Source: Bathymodiolus brooksi
Lineage: Eukaryota; Mollusca; Bivalvia; Mytilida; Modiolidae
Direction of reading: 5' to 3'
Assembly: GCA_963680875.1 (NCBI GenBank)
Contig: OY804578.1
Coordinates: 104,623,689-104,687,688, forward strand
Length of the DNA: 64,000 nt
Shown here: positions 22,744 to 33,633 of the stretch, piece by piece
How positions within the stretch are numbered: the first letter of the stretch is position 1
Layout of the letters: every line of letters starts with the position of its first letter
The notes under the pieces: model-generated
The model's database searches: none
What the model was told of the DNA's origin: nothing
The model's input: the letters and a program-made list of their open reading frames with translations, nothing else
Program-made: the position numbers and the translations under genes

Positions 22744-23570
22744 TTTTATACCACGACACATAACCGTTCTGAGGACGAAGACACCTTGCTGTTACATGAT
22801 TCGGAAGATCCGCCTGCACGTACCAGAATATCGTCAAATACTTCGTCCGTTCCAATGGCACCGGTAGCGCAACAACCACAGATAAGCGACGACGTTTTCC
22901 AGTTGATAACTTCGTATTTCGATACTGAAGAACGACCTGATCAGTGGTAACGATTCTCTGGCCACAAAGATAAAAAAGGAAGCATCTGTGAAGCTAAATT
23001 GTGAGGGCAATCAAATTCAGTTCACCTTCAACTCAGAAATCATCGTTGACCTTCAGAAGTTGAAAAAACATATTTCCGCAGACGATTTCGCATCGACCAA
23101 TTTGATTTCTGGCCTGATTCTAAAGGTAAAAAGACGCAACAAACTTATCAGGATAGCAGACAAATCCCCAGCAGGTTGGTTTACAGTTCGTGAGTACGAA
23201 AGCGACGAATTAGCATCCGATTCTGATGACGAAAAACGAATCAGACAAGCCGAAAACAGGGCACATTAAGGAGAAAGGAAGCCGACCAAAACCGTATTCT
23301 AAGCCGTCAGCTACTGTTTCTGGCCTCCTCCTAACAACGCTGCAGACAATTTTCAGCAGTTCAACTACAGCCAGCCGCCCTTTCCGAGGAGCCGTGGTTG
23401 CGAGGCGACTCAATGCGATGTATGTTTCGAATGCGGGCTTCCTGGACTCTGGAAAAGAAACTGCACAAAACTCAACAAATCAGCAGCAGCAGGTGCCAGT
23501 TCATCAAAGTAGTCAGATAAAAGATAAGTATTTTGATATTTCTGACGATATTTTGCCACATTGCCAAATG
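22744..23570 (+). pseudogene. gag-like region of the retrotransposon
   Basis: Frames joined by shifts encode an acidic start (RSEDEDTLLLHDSED), FQLITSYFDTEERPDQW followed by a stop, then VKLNCEGNQIQF and RNKLIRIADKSPAGW, YESDELASDSDDEKRIRQAE. The ADKSPAGW and DDEKRIR style matches what I recall of Gag-like ORFs in DIRS-order elements. Copy 2 lacks about 110 bp of it. At least two frame breaks exist before the RT. No zinc knuckle was seen. Confidence 0.6.
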
Positions 23571-23579
23571 ACTGTTCTG

Positions 23580-25502
23580 TTAGAACATGCAAATTATTTT
23601 GACAAAGTAGATTTTTCAAAAATAGCTAAAGGCGTGAAATCTCGCTTGTCTAAAAGTATTTATTTTTGGGAACACATCGGAGCTAGTAAATTCATACTTA
23701 ATACTCTGAAACATGGGTATGCTATTCCTTTCACATGTACACCACCTCCTATGAAATTTAAAAATTATAAGTCAGCTATTGAAAATAATGTTTTTGTAGA
23801 CGAAGCTATTTCTGAGCTTATAAATAACGGTTGTATTCAAGAAGTACCGTTTCAACCTTTTGTTGTAAATCCTTTAAGCGTAGCTATAAAAAAGTCGGGG
23901 GGAAAAGAGGATAATTTTAGACCTCAGTGAATTAAATGTTTATGTTGCCAAAAACAAAATAAAATTTGAGGACTGGAAAGTTGCTCTTCAATTTTTTGAA
24001 CGAGATTGTTACATGTTTAAGTTTGACTTGACTTCTGGTTATTTTCATCTGGATATTTGTATTGAACAACAAACCTATTTAGGTTTTTCATGGAATAACA
24101 CATTTTATTGTTTTTCCGTCTTAGCCTTTGGTTTGACTTCTGCTCCTTATATTTTTACAAAATGTTTGCGCCCAATGGTGAAGTATTGGCGCGAAAATGG
24201 TGTACATATTGTGCTATATTTAAATGACGGGTTCGATTTGGCCGAAGGTTATTTAGAATGTAAAAATAAATCAGATTTTGTAAAATTGTCATTAAAACAA
24301 GCAGGAATGTTAGTTAATGAAGGCAAATATATTTTCGAACCAGTTCAGTCCCTAGAATGGCTTGGATTGATATGGAATTCGAAAGCATTTTCTCTGAAAA
24401 TACCCGAGCGTAGAATAAGTGACACAATTGAATCTCTTGAGAAACTTTTAAAATTGTTTCCTTACATCAGTGCGCTGACAATTATCACAATTTGCAGGTA
24501 GAGTAATTTCAATGTCGCCTGTAATGGGCAATGTTACTAGTTTAATGACGAGACATTTGTATTTTGCTATAGAAAGCAGACGTCATGGGATTCGAGATTA
24601 AAATTTTCTGATACAAATTTTGTCTTTGAAGAACTATTGTTTTGGTCAGGTAATTTGTGTACATTGAATCAAAATACATTATTGAATGATTCTTTACCTT
24701 GTACAATTGTGTACTCAGATGCAAGTAATGTGGCAGGAGGTGCCTATACTGTAGAAATGAATGAAAAGGTGTTTCATCAAATATGAGTTCCACTTGGCGA
24801 GACTCATGGCTATGCATGTAGCTTTGCATTCCTTTAAGTCTGAATTACAGAACAAAAGGGTAAAATGGCATACAAGACAATCAGAACTGTGTTAATATTA
24901 TTAACAAAGGTAGTACAAAAAAGCATTTACAATATTTAGAATATGACATTTTTAAAATTTGTAGTAATGTGGGTATTACTTTAAATCCGATTTGGATACC
25001 GAGATCGGAAAATTGCAAAGCAGATTTTATTTAAAAAATGATAGATATAGATGATTGGCAAACTTCATTGGAATTTTTCTCATTCATGAATCAACTATGG
25101 GGACCTTATACAGTGGATAGATTTGCTAATTTCTATAATGCTAAACTTGTCAGGTTTAATTCAAAATTTTGGAATCCAGGTAGCGAAGCTGTTGATGCTT
25201 TTTCTCAAGATTGGAACAATGAAAATAATTGGATTGTCCCACCAATTAATCAGGTAGCTAAAAGTATTAAACACCTTGTTTTTTGCAAAGCTAGTGGAAC
25301 CTTAATAGTGCCTAAATGGCATTCTGCGTCATTCTGGACTATGATATTTAAAGGTCCTACTGAAAAACAGCCTTATGTGTTGGAAATTCTCGAATTTTCA
25401 CCAGGACAAAATGTTTTGATACAAGGAAGAAACAAAAACTCGGTATTTGGTTCTAGCAGTTTTAATTCTGAAATACTTGCAGTCAGATTAAAAATGTTCT
25501 AA
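23580..25502 (+). pseudogene. reverse transcriptase and RNase H region (decayed)
   Basis: RT motifs appear in order: FKFDLTSGYFHLDI, FCFSVLAFGLTSAPYIFTK (the FGL-x-x-AP-x-x-FTK form of DIRS-order RTs), and YLNDGFDLAEG where YxDD is expected, so one catalytic Asp is Asn. SLEWLGLIWNS follows. RNase H parts include VYSDASNVAGGAY and WRELMAIH. MIDIDDWQTSLEFF to WTMIF is the conserved region that follows RNase H. Breaks: an extra G in a six-G run near 23900, a shift near 24475, a 25-bp loss near 24783 and a TAA before 25038. Copy 2 keeps YLDD. Confidence 0.8.
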
Positions 25503-25795
25503 AAGTATTGAATATGTTGTATATACTGAATTTAGTGGAAAGATGGTTTTCCATGTTTAGCATTTGATATGCAAATTTGTAATAGACAAGGCCTATTTTA
25601 TGGCAAGGTCAGAAGCATTTGATATGTAAATTAGTATGACAAGGCCAACAATTTTATGGCAAGGTCAGAGTGTGTGACAAGGCACATGAAATGCACGGTC
25701 ACTGAAACATTCTTTCATCAGTTGATTTTATAATTTTTATTATTACGTTTTTCAGATTCAGTGTCGGTCGGTGGTCGGAATATTCTGATTTTAAC

Positions 25796-26802
25796 TTGCC
25801 GCATGACGATTTGAGTAATTTAACCAAGAGTCTTCCAGAGTTTTGTCTTAAATCAAGGGCAGACAACACTACAAGAAAATACAGGTACGCATTCGATAGA
25901 TTTTGTAGGTGGTGTACTAATTATCATATAAATCCTTTACCGTCATCTGATTTTAATGTATCGTTATACTTGATTCATTTAAGAAAAAAATCGAATTCAG
26001 TTGCTAAAGTCGACGAAGCCTTCTATGCTATAGGTTGGTCTCATAAATTAGCCGGATATGTAGATCCTTGCAATTCTTTTTTATGTACTCCTGTTAAAGA
26101 AGGTGCCCGAAGATCTATCGGTCATTACATAGCAAACAAGAAACAATCTATTACTCCGCATATTTTACGTCAGATTGTACTAAAATATGGCAACACACAC
26201 AGTAATTTAAGTCACAAAAGGATAGCATGTATGTGTCTTGTTAGTTTTGCTGCTTTTTTGCGATTTTCCGAACTAGTCAGTTTGAAAAGATCGGATATTC
26301 ATTTTCATGCTTCACACGTGAACATATTCATTGCAAAGAGTAAAACTGATCAATTAAGAGAAGGTAATAGTGTTCTTATTGTTAGAACGAATTCAGATAC
26401 ATGCCCAGTTCATATGTTAAAGTCGTATTTGTTACAGGCTAATATAGCAAATAATTCACAAGAGTTCATTTTTAGATCAGTTACATTTTGTAATAGCACA
26501 AACACTTACATATTAAGAGGAAGTTCTCCTTTATCATACACAAGAGCAAGAGAGTTGTTACTAGATACTCTCGCTCGTTAGGTTTGGATACATCAAAATT
26601 TGGTTTACATAGCTTAAGAGCTGGAGGTCCGACAGCTGCTGCAAATGCAGGGATAAATGACAGATTGTTCAAGAAACACGGTAGGTGGGCTTCAGATACT
26701 GCTAAAGATGGATATGTTTGTGAAAACATAAATGAAAAACTGTTAGCAACTCAATTTTGGATTGTAAAGTTATATCATCTTTTTCTCACTTTCTTTGTCT
26801 AA
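25796..26802 (+). pseudogene. tyrosine recombinase of the retrotransposon (one frameshift)
   Basis: Residues SLPEFCLKSRADNTTRKYRY begin a core-binding domain. FLRFSELVSLKRSD holds the first catalytic Arg, and after a +1/-1 shift at about 26575-26581 (LAR then stop), FGLHSLRAGGPTAAANAG gives the H-x-x-R box, HGRW the His/Trp box and DGYV the Tyr nucleophile. All catalytic residues of the R-H-R-Y set are present. The ORF may open upstream at a splice-like TTTTTCAG near 25757. The identical shift in copy 2 means either an old inactivation or programmed frameshifting. Confidence 0.85.
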
Positions 26803-26805
26803 TTC

Positions 26806-26908
26806 GAAGCATGCTACTCTCATAAGAAAGCTCATTCCTAATATATGTTTTGAGTTTTAATTATTAAATAATTTATGTTCGTTTAAGCTTGGCGAAATAG
26901 AACATAAA
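26806..26908 (+). repeat. split direct repeat B1
   Basis: Begins GAAGCATGCTACTCTCATAAG just past the recombinase stop and ends TAGAACATAAA. Matches B2 at 27521-27623 with a few changes. Confidence 0.9.
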
Positions 26909-27240
26909 TATATTTATTATTGGTACGGAAGCACATGTATTTGTTTACGTAGGACACGTGGTGATGTTTACATCAACACGTCGTCGCATACCTGTATTAG
27001 CATATAGGTTATAGGTAAAGAAGTTTTAATTGGACATTATTATGTCGTAATGCAGTATTCCACTTGTAATGACTAGGAAGTTTTTCATTGGACATCGTTA
27101 TGTGGCAATGCAGTATTCTACCCGTAATGGTACGGGTAGACCCCTTTTCTTCGTGCGGTCTAGTCTATCAAATAGAAAGTATTTTCTATTGTTCGTCATT
27201 CGAAGTTCTGCCTTTAACCCGAGTGGAATACGTACTTTGC
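26904..27240 (+). repeat. split direct repeat A2
   Basis: Near-identical to A1. It is followed by a pure run of 16 C (27242-27257), which is 20 C in copy 2. About 280 bp of unmatched sequence then separates A2 from B2. Confidence 0.9.
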
Positions 27241-27520
27241 ACCCCCCCCCCCCCCCCACCCGCCCAATACAGATTACAGTATGATAATTGTTAATAAATG
27301 ACCGACATTAAATATTCCAAATACTGATATGAATATTTTATTTTGTAGATTGTTGTATGTATATATATGGAGAATTATATTTAGGACTGAGGTTGAGATG
27401 TTGTAAATATGGTGAACTTTATTGAGGACGGAGATTGAAATGTATGGACGTTAATGTTTTTGAGAAACAGAGGACTGTGATTGTTTGTTGAAATGTTGAG
27501 TCTTTGATAGACTAATTAAT

Positions 27521-27623
27521 GAAGTATGCTACTCTCATAGGAGAGCTCATTCTTAATATATGCTTTGAGTTTTAATTAGTAAATAATTTATGTTCGTTTA
27601 AGCTTGGCGAAATAGAACATAAA
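27521..27623 (+). repeat. split direct repeat B2, right end of the element
   Basis: GAAGTATGCTACTCTCATAGG to TAGAACATAAAA, the second copy of B1. It marks the right terminus of the element. Confidence 0.88.
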
Positions 27624-27770
27624 ATAACCTAAGCGTGTTATTAAACAATGTTTAAAGATACGAAAAAGGGTAATAAGAAGTGGTAATTCGATGAAGGATA
27701 AACAATATGAATAGGCATGAAAAGGACAGAAGGACAAACAATGTTCTACAAAGGTCTACATAGATGGTTT

Positions 27771-27925
27771 GGTTTATGGTGTTTAACGCCACTTTCAACC
27801 ATATTTCAGTCATATCGATGCGGTCAGTTTTATTTGTGGAGGAAACCGGAGTACCCGGAGGAAACCACCGATCTTTCGCAGGTCACTGACACACTTTATC
27901 ACGACCACGACGGCCTCTACCCTAC
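27771..27925 (-). mobile_element. SINE family A with internal deletion
   Basis: Tail and middle blocks (GTTTAACGCC, GGAGGAAACCGGAGTACCCG) are present. The box-B part of the head is lost: CACTTTATCAC joins directly to GACCACGACGG. Confidence 0.7.
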
Positions 27926-28261
27926 GTAGAAAATTGAAGATTAAGTAAACCGAATCCTACTAAACAACAGGGATGAACTGATGTGCTCCAGAAGGTGAGC
28001 AGTGGTTAGAGGCACCAGTTGAGTTACTCTTGTTACAAATCCAGTGTAAAATCATAAATGAAGAAAGAACAGGGTTGTGATTGTGACAATAGGAACATAT
28101 GGTTAATATATTTTATATACATGAATGAATTGGCTTCTTGAGTGATAATAATACTCTCTGGTATGATCAATGCACTGAGAAAATATGTCAATCTAACATT
28201 GGCACACTAATTTACTTACACTCGGGTGATGCACATTTGCTTCAGTGGTGCTAAATTTCAA

Positions 28262-28335
28262 TAAAAACGTAGATATTTAATTGATTGCGCACGACGCGTT
28301 TCTGGAATAATTTTCATCAAGTACGATCATTTCCC
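28262..28335. repeat. dispersed repeat R, left part
   Basis: AAAACGTAGATATTTAATTG, then GCGCACGACGCGTTTCTGG. Related to 31170-31400, 62955-63115 and 63187-63310. The continuation of R appears at 29101-29330, so the LINE fragment lies inside it. Confidence 0.65.
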
Positions 28336-28340
28336 ACAGT

Positions 28341-29095
28341 CACCAACAAATACAGGAACATTTGACACAAGTTAAAAGGAGAGCTGCCGAAACAGGCATA
28401 AGTATCAACACCATGAAGACTAAAGTGTTAAAGTCAAATACAAAAACGCGAGCAGATCTGACAGTAAATGGCCAAAATCTGGAAGAAGTAGACTCCATTA
28501 CTTACCTTGGAAGCGAAGTAGACATTCTTGGAGGATCAGACAAAGATGTTAAAATTAGAATTGGAAAAGCAAGAACTGCATTTAATATGATGGGGTCTAT
28601 CTGAAAAGCAAGGAACATCTCGTTAAAGACTAAAGTTCGATTGTTCAACTCCAATGTAAAAACCATTCTCTTATATGGAGCTGAAACATGGAAAACTACT
28701 AAAAGTCTCCTACACAAAACTCCAAGTATTCATTAACAACTGTATCAGGCGCATCCTCAACATCAGATGGCCTGAGAAAATTTTCAACAAAGAGCTCTGG
28801 CAGAAAACCAACCAGCCCCCAGTTGAGGCAGAATTGAAAGGTTGAAAATGGAGGTGGATAGGGCACACTTTGAGGAAGCCGAAACACAACATCACTAGGC
28901 AAGCCCTACAGTGGAACCCTCAAGGAAAGTGTGGAAGAGGAAGACCAAGAAATACCTGGAGGAGAGACTTTATTGCTGAGATGGAGATAGAGGGCAAGAT
29001 CTGGAACGTATGGCACAAAGCAGAACAAGGTGGAGGGCTGTCGTCAGTAGCCTATGCACCACCAAGGTACAAGAGGTGTAAGCAAAAGTAAGCAA
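28341..29095 (+). pseudogene. RTE-like LINE reverse transcriptase 3' fragment
   Basis: Frames joined by shifts read HLTQVKRRAAETGISIN, NTMKTKVL, DSITYLGSEVD, KIRIGKARTAFNMM, then LFNSNVKTILLYGAETWK, WNPQGKCGRGRPRNTWRR and a W-x-x-x-x-x-A-E/Q ending. The YLGS, IGKAR-x-AF, LLYGAETW and RGRPRNTWRR series is the C-terminal end of RTE-clade LINE ORFs as I know them. A TGA near 28604 and several shifts make it dead. The RT catalytic core and endonuclease are absent. Confidence 0.75.
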
Positions 29096-29100
29096 ACAAG

Positions 29101-29330
29101 CACGATCAAAATCAAAAGATTGGAAAGCTAAATAATATTAAAATCTTTGGGAGCAAGAAAACCACAGAACTTAAGCATGATAGCCAAAATCACCCAAAGT
29201 TACATATGCCTGAAGGAGGTGAATCTTAGTTTTTATATAATTGCTTAATTTTAGAACTGTAAATTTCAATAATATATATATCTAATAAACCATGTCGGTG
29301 CCGAAAACCTGACAACTGGGAAAGTTTGAT
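29101..29330. repeat. dispersed repeat R, right part
   Basis: AATATTAAAATCTTTGGGAGC followed by AAGAAAACCACAG, then GGAGGTGAATCTTAGTTTTTAT, continues repeat R in the order seen uninterrupted at 31170-31400. Confidence 0.6.
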
Positions 29331-29903
29331 TCAAAAGGTACAAAATCTATGTTAATATATACATGTGCTTATAATCCCAAAACGACAAAAATTTAAAACT
29401 AACTAAATAAACTGAAGGAAAAAACAGAAGGCGTAATCAAGAATGGACAATCCAGAGACCTCGGCAACATTGGGGTCACAAGAAACAAGATGAAGACAAA
29501 CAAAACAAAAACACAACACAGAAACTGAAAATATGAGCAACATGATTTACAAAATGATATATAATATTTGTTATCTATTTTACTGACTCGATGCCATAGA
29601 AATGCGACTATGAACATAGCAATTTATTCAGACGAAGCTGGGAGCCGGAGGCGAAATGGCCGTATGAAGATTTGGGCAATGCTGAAGGGAGGAGTTGCTC
29701 AGATAAGCAACATTTAAAAAAACAATGGGCCGGCCTGGTTGGTTGACGGATGCCCGGGTCTGTTTCAAGACACAGTCCGTTGGTGGGTGATGCACACGGT
29801 ACATGAAAAAAATGTGTTGTAAATGTTATAATAAAATGAAATACAAAAATGCCACACTGTCGGAACGATTCCAAAATCAAACACCAAACAATATACCACT
29901 TAC
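29331..29903. other. intron-like sequence downstream of the kringle exon
   Basis: 29425-29530 is a dispersed repeat related to 21318-21450. 29630-29800 is a GC-balanced patch. The minus-strand ORF that extends the kringle through 29608 reads past a splice donor and is unlikely to be translated. Confidence 0.5.
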
Positions 29904-30131
29904 GACATTTTGGTATACCACAAAGTTCCCATCTAATGCTGCTATTGGTTGTATAACACCAAGGACCTCCACTTGTGCTGTCAGGATTACGACAATAATT
30001 CTCTGGTTGATCGGTAAAATGACTGTAATGTGGTGTATGTAAATCCCATCGCTGACATTCTATTCCCGATTGTGTTATGTTAACAAAACCAATATATTCG
30101 GTCCCTCTATCTGTGGTCTTGCATTCAAGAT
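29904..30131 (-). CDS. kringle-domain exon (copy 1)
   Basis: A 228-bp exon between an acceptor (TTTATTCCAG) at 30132 and a donor (GTAAGT) ending at 29898. It has two leading bases and one trailing base, so it is a symmetric phase 1-1 module. It encodes a whole kringle: six Cys in LECK, IECQRW, NYCRNPD, GPWCYT, ELCG and PKC. Kringles bind proteins or ligands outside the cell. The Asp-x-Asp of lysine-binding kringles is Asp-Ser-Thr here, so classical lysine binding is doubtful. The next minus-strand exon I can support is the stalk/membrane exon at 13616-14328, in compatible phase. The other exons, including any signal peptide, were not found. Confidence 0.88.
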
Positions 30132-30221
30132 CTGGAATAAAATAATAATCATTAATGTAGAAATAAAGTAAAGAAAAGCAAACATTCAAGGAACAACCAT
30201 TTAACTATTATGGTTATGGTT

Positions 30222-30471
30222 ATGGTGTTTAACGCCACTTTCAACAATATTTCAGTTATATCATGGTGGTCAGTTTTATTGGTGGAGGAAACCGTAGTAC
30301 CCGGAGAAAACCACCGACCTGTCGTAAGTCACTGACAAACTTTATCACATAATGTTGTATCCAGTACATCTCGCCATGAGCGGTGTTCGAACTCACAACT
30401 TTAGATGTGATAGGCACTGATTGCATAGGTAGTTGTAAATCCAACTACCAAATGATCACGACAACAACGGC
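30222..30471 (-). mobile_element. SINE family A
   Basis: Full-length minus-oriented copy just upstream of the kringle exon on the coding strand. It has GTGTTCGAACTC as box B and a tail at 30222. Confidence 0.75.
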
Positions 30472-30645
30472 TCCCATTGCTGTTACGTTAAGGTGCCAAA
30501 TTCATTAGCATATTTGGTGCTATTTTATTTCATTCCTTCTTTTAGAACACTTTCCACTTTGCTAATTTGTAATACATTATATTAAGAATGGCAGTATTGT
30601 TTCTGTGAAGAGGTGCTTTTTTTGCATTTGCTACAGTCAATTCAA

Positions 30646-30688
30646 CAATTGACGTCGGCAATTCTTCATATGTACAATACTGTTGTAC
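30646..30688. repeat. end fragment of the 5962-6107 MITE family
   Basis: CAATTGACGTCGGCAATTCTTC then ATATGTACAATACTGTTGT resembles the right end of the MITE at 5962-6107. Confidence 0.45.
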
Positions 30689-30727
30689 CTCAATTATTCA
30701 CAATAGACGAAAAAAAAACGACTTTTA

Positions 30728-31011
30728 ACATTTGATGTTTAATTTTTTGTCTCACTGTCTAAAAATATCAAAATTATTTGTCTATTGCATTTTATCGTCG
30801 TAAAATTCATTCAATTATATCAAAAAGGGGAGAAAAAACACAAGCAATAATTATGAATAAATGATAGAAACATTTGATATTTAATTTTTTGTCTCACTGT
30901 CTAAAAATATCAAAATTATTTGTCTATTGCATTTTATCGTCGTAAAATTCATTCAATTATATCAAAAAGGGGAGAAAAAACACAAGCAATAATTATGAAT
31001 AAATGATAGAA
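30728..31011. repeat. 142-bp tandem duplication
   Basis: Two nearly identical 142-bp units starting ACATTTGATGTTTAATTTTT and ending AAATGATAGAA. Copy 2 retains only the last part of one unit (from about 60829), so this region is unstable. Confidence 0.9.
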
Positions 31012-32724
31012 ATTGAATATGAGACTTAAAAGTCCTCGAATTTAAATTAAAAGGTGCGTAAGACTACTGATAACAGACGTTAATCATTCCCAGCATGGAG
31101 GGCTGTACAATAACTCTAATTAATATTTCACAACATTAATTATAGTTTTATAATAAACAGCCGTTAGAGAAAACCGATATTTAATTAAGTGCACAAAGAG
31201 ACGTTTCTAGAATAATAGTCATTTGGTAAACTCAAATATGATAGTGTAGAAAGCCGAATATTTTAAAAGTCGTTGGGAGGAAGAAAACCAAAAGGCTTAA
31301 CGAAGATATCCAAACTCGTCTAAGGCTAACAATGCCTCAGAGGGAGATGAATCTGAGCTTTAATAATAAATACATTATTTACGAACTGTAAGAAAAGTTT
31401 GAAGATACCAAAGGGATAATATCCCGCCGCAATAGTCGACAGGTAATATAACCCAGAAGGAGTCCCTGGGTATACAAACAGTGCCTAGTTTCATTTTGAT
31501 GATATCAGCTTCATATCTTTATAAAGCACATTTGTGCTAATTCTTTTATTCTGTCTTTTAGTGTTGTGTGGAGAATAGTAGAGAAGTCAAATGTTTAATA
31601 CCGTTGTAAAATCAGCCTCTGATTCACACCACCCATTGAGTAGCTAATGTCGTTGGGAAATATGTATGGTTATCAAGTGATTGTCAATATCTAATTCCTT
31701 TATCGTGCTGACTATGTTATAATATGTGACTTACACACAAATATCATGTTGTTAGAGGCCTAGTCTGTAGGAACAACAGCATAATTGTCATGGAGGTAAG
31801 ACAAGTCTTTTTTCAACATATGGAGCTGGATGCTAAGATTGATTCTGCGTGAGTGTTCATTTCATTTCATTGGCCCATTACGTGAGTGTCTTTTGGGACA
31901 TTATGAATTTTATTTCTAAGTTGTAGCAACGACTTGCCAGTCGTGACTCATTTCTGCAGTACAGAAAAAAATTAATTGAATCGTCCTGTTTCGATAGTTA
32001 TCTTAAGTCATTAAAAACCTCATGTTTGTCAAGATTGAAATAGAATCGTGCTGTTTATATAGTTATTTAAAGTCTCATATGAAAACCTCATGGGTGTCAA
32101 TATTGAATTCAAGTCATTAAAAACCTCATAGATGCCAAGATTGATAAATACTGATTTGATCAGCTGGAATGTCATACTGTTAAAATATATTAACAACTTT
32201 TGTAAACATTGGTTAGTTTTCAATGTGAACTTAGATGATATATTATATATACATACACCGAAGAGCTTGCCAGCGTTCTATAGAGATGTGAATAATGTGT
32301 TGGGTATATTTGGAAATATTAGAAACAGCCAATATGGGGTAATAAATACATGAAAGTCGATGGTTAGAATTTATCATTTAATAATTGGATGAACTTTTGG
32401 CCGAAAAATAGACAATTTATTTTAAAACGAATAAGTTTAAAGGGAATTGTATTTCAAACTTCATACTTTCATACCGGGGAATATCAAAAGAATGGGTTCA
32501 AATCGTATCAAAGACATTCTTTAAACAGCAAAGTTAGTTTATCAAATAGTGGATCATGTAGGAGATAATACCTGGTTAAGAAACAATTATATGCTTTGTA
32601 GACCGTTCTTTGTCCTTTTGTCATTTTTCTTGTGCTCTCTCTCCTTCTTCGATTTACGGATAATGATTACCCCTTTGGTATCTTCAAACTCTTCATATAA
32701 TTTGATGAACATTTCGCTGTATCA
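31012..32724. other. no gene; repeat-derived right end of copy 1
   Basis: Repeat R spans about 31170-31400. A block with three spaced AAAACCTCATG phrases follows at 32010-32130. 32590-32700 is the mussel-type repeat (GATTACCCCTTTGGTATCTTC). The copy 1/copy 2 junction follows it at CAAATA. Confidence 0.5.
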
Positions 32725-33269
32725 CAAATACAGACTCCAACCGTATTAAATATATTTGTGTCTTTCATTTTCATTTTTTCGTATTTCTAGATGTCCTTTC
32801 TCACCCCTTGGATAAAGAAGTCCGTTAATTTAGGTGGAAAAGATTTTTCTATCTTACCCCGGCTCCTGGGTAAGACAAGCTACACACCCTTATTCCCGCA
32901 AAATTGTTTTCCACTGTAGCGGCATTGTTGAATCAAACTGTCGATTTATAGATATGCATCCGTGTCTTGGCAGTATTTTAAATGTATTTCACAATAAAAT
33001 ACAGTGTACATTTTTTGTATTTTATAAATATATGATACAACAGCGATAAATACCTGTAAAAACGTTATTTGACCTTGGTCAAAGGGAGGTATTTTTTTAT
33101 ATTTACGTTAGTTATTAACAAGGGAGAATACTCTATATTTTCTCAAAGTAAACAAATATTGACACGATAGAAAGAGATGAGAAAAAGAGTCAAACACCGT
33201 AAAAGGTGCAGGATTTTTTTTTACGGTAGAATCTATCACAAGTTGTTAACTTTATTATTTTGAACCCTT

Positions 33270-33584
33270 TTAAAGTAGTAAAATTAGAACAACTCGTGAA
33301 TCAGTTTCTTCCTGTGTCGATTCAATTGATTCAATTTCTGTGCGACATACGCTGGTACCATCATAGCTTGTAATATGAAAGGCATGCCCATCAGAAACGG
33401 TTATTACGTTCTTGCCCAAAAGCTTAGGGGCGAAATTATCCGTGCTACAAACACGACAAAGAAGTTCAATGAGCTGCTTTTTGGTTTCTTCATTGGCAAG
33501 GAAGGTCTTCCAGTCTGGTGGTTTTTTCGTATTTTCACCAGTAACAATCAGTTTTTCACTGCAACCTCTGCGCTTTCGTTCCAA
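33270..33584 (-). pseudogene. HEEADTR-like ORF fragment, copy 2
   Basis: Same translation as 1870-2184 with no disruptive change over 104 codons. See that entry for the family argument. Confidence 0.45.
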
Positions 33585-33633
33585 CGTTTGATGCCTAAAA
33601 AATATTGATCTAGGTGTATTTCCTCCATGCAGG

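Larger units (their letters stand above)
22406..27623 (+). mobile_element. tyrosine-recombinase (DIRS-order, PAT/Ngaro-like) retrotransposon, copy 1
   Basis: The order is A1 repeat, gag-like region, reverse transcriptase, RNase H, tyrosine recombinase, then B1, A2 and B2. A1/A2 (22406-22741 and 26904-27240) and B1/B2 (26806-26908 and 27521-27623) are split direct repeats, the hallmark of PAT and Ngaro elements in the DIRS order, which use a recombinase instead of a DDE integrase. No SGNH hydrolase, expected in many Ngaro elements, was seen. Several frameshifts and stops make it non-autonomous. Most damage is shared with copy 2, so it is older than the duplication. Target duplications are not expected for this class. 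Confidence 0.85.
1267..32724. repeat. tandem segmental duplication, copy 1
   Basis: About 31.5 kb that recurs in the same orientation from 32725 to 62606. Collinearity is nearly unbroken; the offset drifts from 31458 at the left to about 30110 at the right through indels. CAAATA occurs at 1267-1272, at 32725-32730 and at 62601-62606, and flanking identity stops at these bases. Substitutions are near 1% where counted. The main structural differences are a loss of about 994 bp near 17520 and an expanded tRNA-like array at 18738-21066. An uncollapsed second haplotype is the alternative explanation. Confidence 0.95.

Noticed and set aside
22268..22867. Plus-strand ORFs just before the retrotransposon gag region
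   Set aside because: They overlap the A1 direct repeat and its flank and have no domain.
27242..27257. Proline-rich ORFs around the C run
   Set aside because: They are translations of the poly-C tract after repeat A2.
29608..29903. Extension of the kringle ORF through a Phe/His-rich tail
   Set aside because: The reading passes a consensus GTAAGT donor exactly at the domain end, so it is intron sequence.
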